Assembly: GCA_946411505.1 (NCBI GenBank)
Contig: CAMKEG010000002.1
Coordinates: 348,852-412,851 of the forward strand
Source of the DNA: an uncultured Treponema sp.
Lineage (GTDB): Bacteria > Spirochaetota > Spirochaetia > Treponematales > Treponemataceae
Length of the DNA stretch: 64,000 bases
Direction: 5' to 3'
The position numbers and the translations under genes were made by a program. A model generated the notes under the pieces. That model saw only the letters and a program-made list of their open reading frames with translations, did not search any database and was not told the origin of the DNA. Positions 62,769-64,000 of this stretch are shown in pieces; the stretch's first letter is position 1, and each line of letters begins with the position of its first letter.

Positions 62769-62797
62769 ATTATAGAAGAAAAAAGAAAATGATTCAA
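62769..62797 (-). promoter_or_regulatory. Promoter of the trmJ-like gene, nine bases from the ATG
   Basis: On the minus strand TTGAAT (62797-62792), 17 bases, TATAAT (62774-62769), then nine bases to the ATG at 62759. Confidence 0.75.
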
Positions 62798-62894
62798 CAA
62801 CGGAAAACGCCCTTTTTAGGGCTCAAAAAGGCAAAAGCCTAATAAAAACGCGTAAAAATGCCGAAAAAATATATGGAAAAATCAAATATAAAAT

Positions 62895-62923
62895 TTGACA
62901 TTTTAGAAATTATTTGATAGAAT
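62895..62923 (+). promoter_or_regulatory. Promoter of the STAS gene
   Basis: TTGACA (62895-62900), 17 bases, TAGAAT (62918-62923), with a GAGGGAG Shine-Dalgarno downstream. Between this and the divergent trmJ-like promoter lie A-rich sequence and a small CCCTTTTTAGGG hairpin (near 62810). Confidence 0.8.
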
Positions 62924-62949
62924 AAAGAAATAAAGTTGAGGGAGACCTT

Positions 62950-63501
62950 ATGGTAAACAATAACACTCTCGTTCCTGGTTTTAACGATGAGAAAGACGAC
63001 AGCTTAAAAATCACATTGTCCAAAATTGAGGACGTTCCAAATTGCGTTTCAATCATTTTGAACGGTTACGTGGACACGTACAACTCAAGTTTTTTCCAAA
63101 AACGGATTAACAAGGTCGTTGAGGCCGGTTTTGTGAATTTGATTTTCAACTGCTCGGCGCTCAACTATGTTTCTTCAACTGGCATCGGTTCGTTCACGGC
63201 GTTCCTTAAGCTGGTAAAGCCAAAGGGCGGCGACATCGTTCTTTTGGAAATTCAGCCCAAAGTTTTTGAAGTTTTCCAGTTGCTGGGTTTCTCGCAATTC
63301 TTCAACATAAAAAATTCAACCGAAGAGGCCGTCTCATTTTTCAAAAGCGGCTCTACGCAAACCAATTCGCTTTTCCCCAAGGTTTTCGCCTGCCCCGTTT
63401 GCCAAAGAAAGCTCAAGGCCACTCGCGCCGGTCGATTCCGCTGTTCGGAATGCAAGTCGATACTTGCCATCGACGGTCAAGGCCAGGTCTTCCTGGGCTA
63501 A
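62950..63501 (+). CDS. STAS-domain anti-anti-sigma-type protein with zinc ribbon
   Basis: The 183-residue protein has a STAS fold: VSIILNGYVDTYNSSFFQKRI, then NLIFNCSALNYVSSTGIGSFT. The serine of the SSTGIG motif (Ser75 or Ser76) is the place phosphorylated in SpoIIAA-like proteins. The C-terminus adds a zinc ribbon with cysteines 148, 151, 165 and 168 (CPVCQRK and CSECKS). No anti-sigma kinase or phosphatase is in the window. It has its own promoter and terminator. The fusion is unusual; a partner-switching role is inferred from the STAS family. Confidence 0.85.
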   Translation: MVNNNTLVPGFNDEKDDSLKITLSKIEDVPNCVSIILNGYVDTYNSSFFQKRINKVVEAGFVNLIFNCSALNYVSSTGIGSFTAFLKLVKPKGGDIVLLEIQPKVFEVFQLLGFSQFFNIKNSTEEAVSFFKSGSTQTNSLFPKVFACPVCQRKLKATRAGRFRCSECKSILAIDGQGQVFLG

Positions 63502-63533
63502 GCGCAAGCCCTCTCTTTTTTTTTTGCTGAACG

Positions 63534-63565
63534 AACGCCGCGACAGTCCGCGGCGTTTTTTTTAT
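63534..63565 (+). terminator. Intrinsic terminator after the STAS gene
   Basis: AACGCCGCG pairs with CGCGGCGTT, loop ACAGTC, followed by a run of T. Confidence 0.9.
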
Positions 63566-63814
63566 GCGCGAGTCGTAAGGCGGCGGTTCGCGTTTTTCCT
63601 TCCGGCGCCGGCGCGTACGGGCCACCCGTCTTGCGCGGTTCCCTTGCGGTCAGCCCTCGCTCGCGCTCGGGCCGCTCCGCGCCGCTCCCGCTTTCAAAGA
63701 AAGCGGGGCCTCTCAAGGTGTCGCAGTCGGGCTGCGCCCTCCGCCCGGCTCCAGCCGGGCGCGGCGCGTAAGGTTCCCGCCATAAAATCCCCGCGAAAAA
63801 AAACAAAAAAAATA
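63566..63814. other. GC-rich non-coding stretch rich in short palindromes
   Basis: I see no gene here. The stretch is very GC-rich and packed with short inverted repeats, for example CCCGCTTT/AAAGCGGG (63688-63707) and CGCCCGGCT/AGCCGGGCG (63742-63762). Bases 63780-63814 then switch to A-rich sequence. Similar GC-rich text lies upstream of ctpA (57478-57530). The listed ORFs have no Shine-Dalgarno or protein-like composition. Confidence 0.5.
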
Positions 63815-63888
63815 GGAACGGTCAAGGCGCGCCGCGCTTAAAGCCTTGACTCGTTCCTTTTGCGGCGCGAACAAAATCGTCGCGCCGC
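63815..63888 (+). repeat. GGAACGGTCAAGG repeat, copy 2
   Basis: Hairpin 1 (63815-63857) has the same arms as copy 1. Hairpin 2 (63862-63888) pairs GCGGCGCGA with TCGCGCCGC, where copy 1 has GAGGCGCGAT with ATCGCGCCTC. The A-T to C-G pair change keeps the stem. Unlike copy 1 it does not follow a gene directly; it lies before the rRNA-type promoter. Confidence 0.75.
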
Positions 63889-63932
63889 AATAAAAAAAAG
63901 CAAAAAAAAATCAAAAAAAAGCGGGAATTCGC

Positions 63933-63961
63933 TTGACAGTTTTTGCAAAAAGCGCTACATT
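63933..63961 (+). promoter_or_regulatory. Strong promoter at window end, probably rRNA
   Basis: TTGACA (63933-63938), 17 bases, TACATT (63956-63961). A run of A-rich sequence just upstream (63890-63925) could act as an UP element. The boxA-like site follows, so an rRNA operon is the likely target. Confidence 0.7.
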
Positions 63962-63987
63962 CCCTTTTACCGCCTTTGAACGGGGCG

Positions 63988-64000
63988 GAGCTCTTTGGAA
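63988..64000 (+). promoter_or_regulatory. boxA-like antitermination site at window edge
   Basis: GAGCTCTTTGGAA resembles rRNA boxA elements (E. coli TGCTCTTTAACA). In rRNA leaders boxA binds NusB and S10 to prevent early termination. It is cut by the window end. Confidence 0.5.

Noticed and set aside
63464-63841. 125-residue ORF at the GC-rich window end
   Set aside because: It starts inside the STAS gene, crosses its terminator and is Arg/Ala/Pro low complexity, typical of GC-rich non-coding DNA.

Overview
The window looks like the chromosome of a gut- or rumen-type spirochaete close to Treponema. The evidence is: RpoB carries Asn at the position of E. coli Ser531, which is typical of spirochaetes; rpsL-rpsG is followed by tuf with no fusA; the S14 is a short zinc form; and the housekeeping proteins have a Treponema-like character. 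No genus is proven. I see no rRNA inside the window, no CRISPR array, no insertion sequence and no phage genes. Two tRNA genes are present. Nearly all strong genes lie on the plus strand, and many long minus-strand ORFs are codon-bias shadows.

Layout. 0-4.7 kb: the start of a small antitoxin-like gene at the edge, then a five-gene envelope operon (LPP20-like, LpoB-like, a COG3014-type lipoprotein, LPP20, and a small secreted protein). 4.7-8.0 kb: pyruvate formate-lyase and its activase. 8.0-12.8 kb: ptsI, der, a MerR-type regulator and an Rsm22-type methyltransferase. 12.9-15.0 kb, minus strand: a membrane diguanylate cyclase and a membrane-anchored XRE regulator. 15.1-43.9 kb: one nearly unbroken transcription/translation block (tRNA-Thr, rpmG, tRNA-Trp, secE, nusG, rplKAJL, rpoBC, rpsLG, tuf, the complete S10 and spc clusters, secY, rpmJ, the alpha cluster, rplQ and a small zinc-ribbon protein). 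44-49 kb: a branched-chain amino acid ABC importer (livKHMGF), then a CBS-domain protein. 50-54 kb: an unrecognised 487-residue protein with a PTS IIA protein and transketolase. 54-57.4 kb: a small XRE regulator, an AT-rich outer-membrane-type protein, lgt and a MinD-like ATPase. 57.5-63.5 kb: ctpA, rsmE, a WecG/TagA glycosyltransferase, a sigma-54 activator without an HTH, a TrmJ-like methylase and a STAS-zinc-ribbon protein. The last 70 bases carry a strong promoter and a boxA-like site, so an rRNA operon probably begins just beyond the window.

How it fits together. Fermentative carbon flow (PFL, PTS enzyme I and IIA, transketolase) and amino-acid import feed a growth-rate block of ribosome, RNA polymerase and Sec genes. 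Der, Rsm22, RsmE and the TrmJ-like enzyme add ribosome assembly and RNA modification. The envelope genes (LpoB/LPP20/COG3014, Lgt, CtpA, TagA-like) concern outer-membrane lipoproteins and wall or surface polymer.

The most unusual material is between genes. (1) A two-hairpin element begins at or a few bases after an upstream stop codon, and in three of four copies ends at the Shine-Dalgarno of the next gene (before lgt, twice in tandem before the tagA-like gene; a divergent copy lies before the CBS gene). Its second hairpin shows covarying stems around a conserved AACA/CA internal loop. (2) Paired hairpins clamped by CGAG/CTCG follow pflB, rplL, rpoC, rpsG and the gene after rplQ, and also lie before livH; two of them overlap the stop codon and C-terminal codons. 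(3) An 84-base two-hairpin repeat occurs twice, with one compensatory base-pair change. (4) Several genes (ptsI, ctpA, the 487-residue gene, the trmJ-like gene) have a consensus promoter so close to the ATG that their mRNAs should be leaderless or nearly so.
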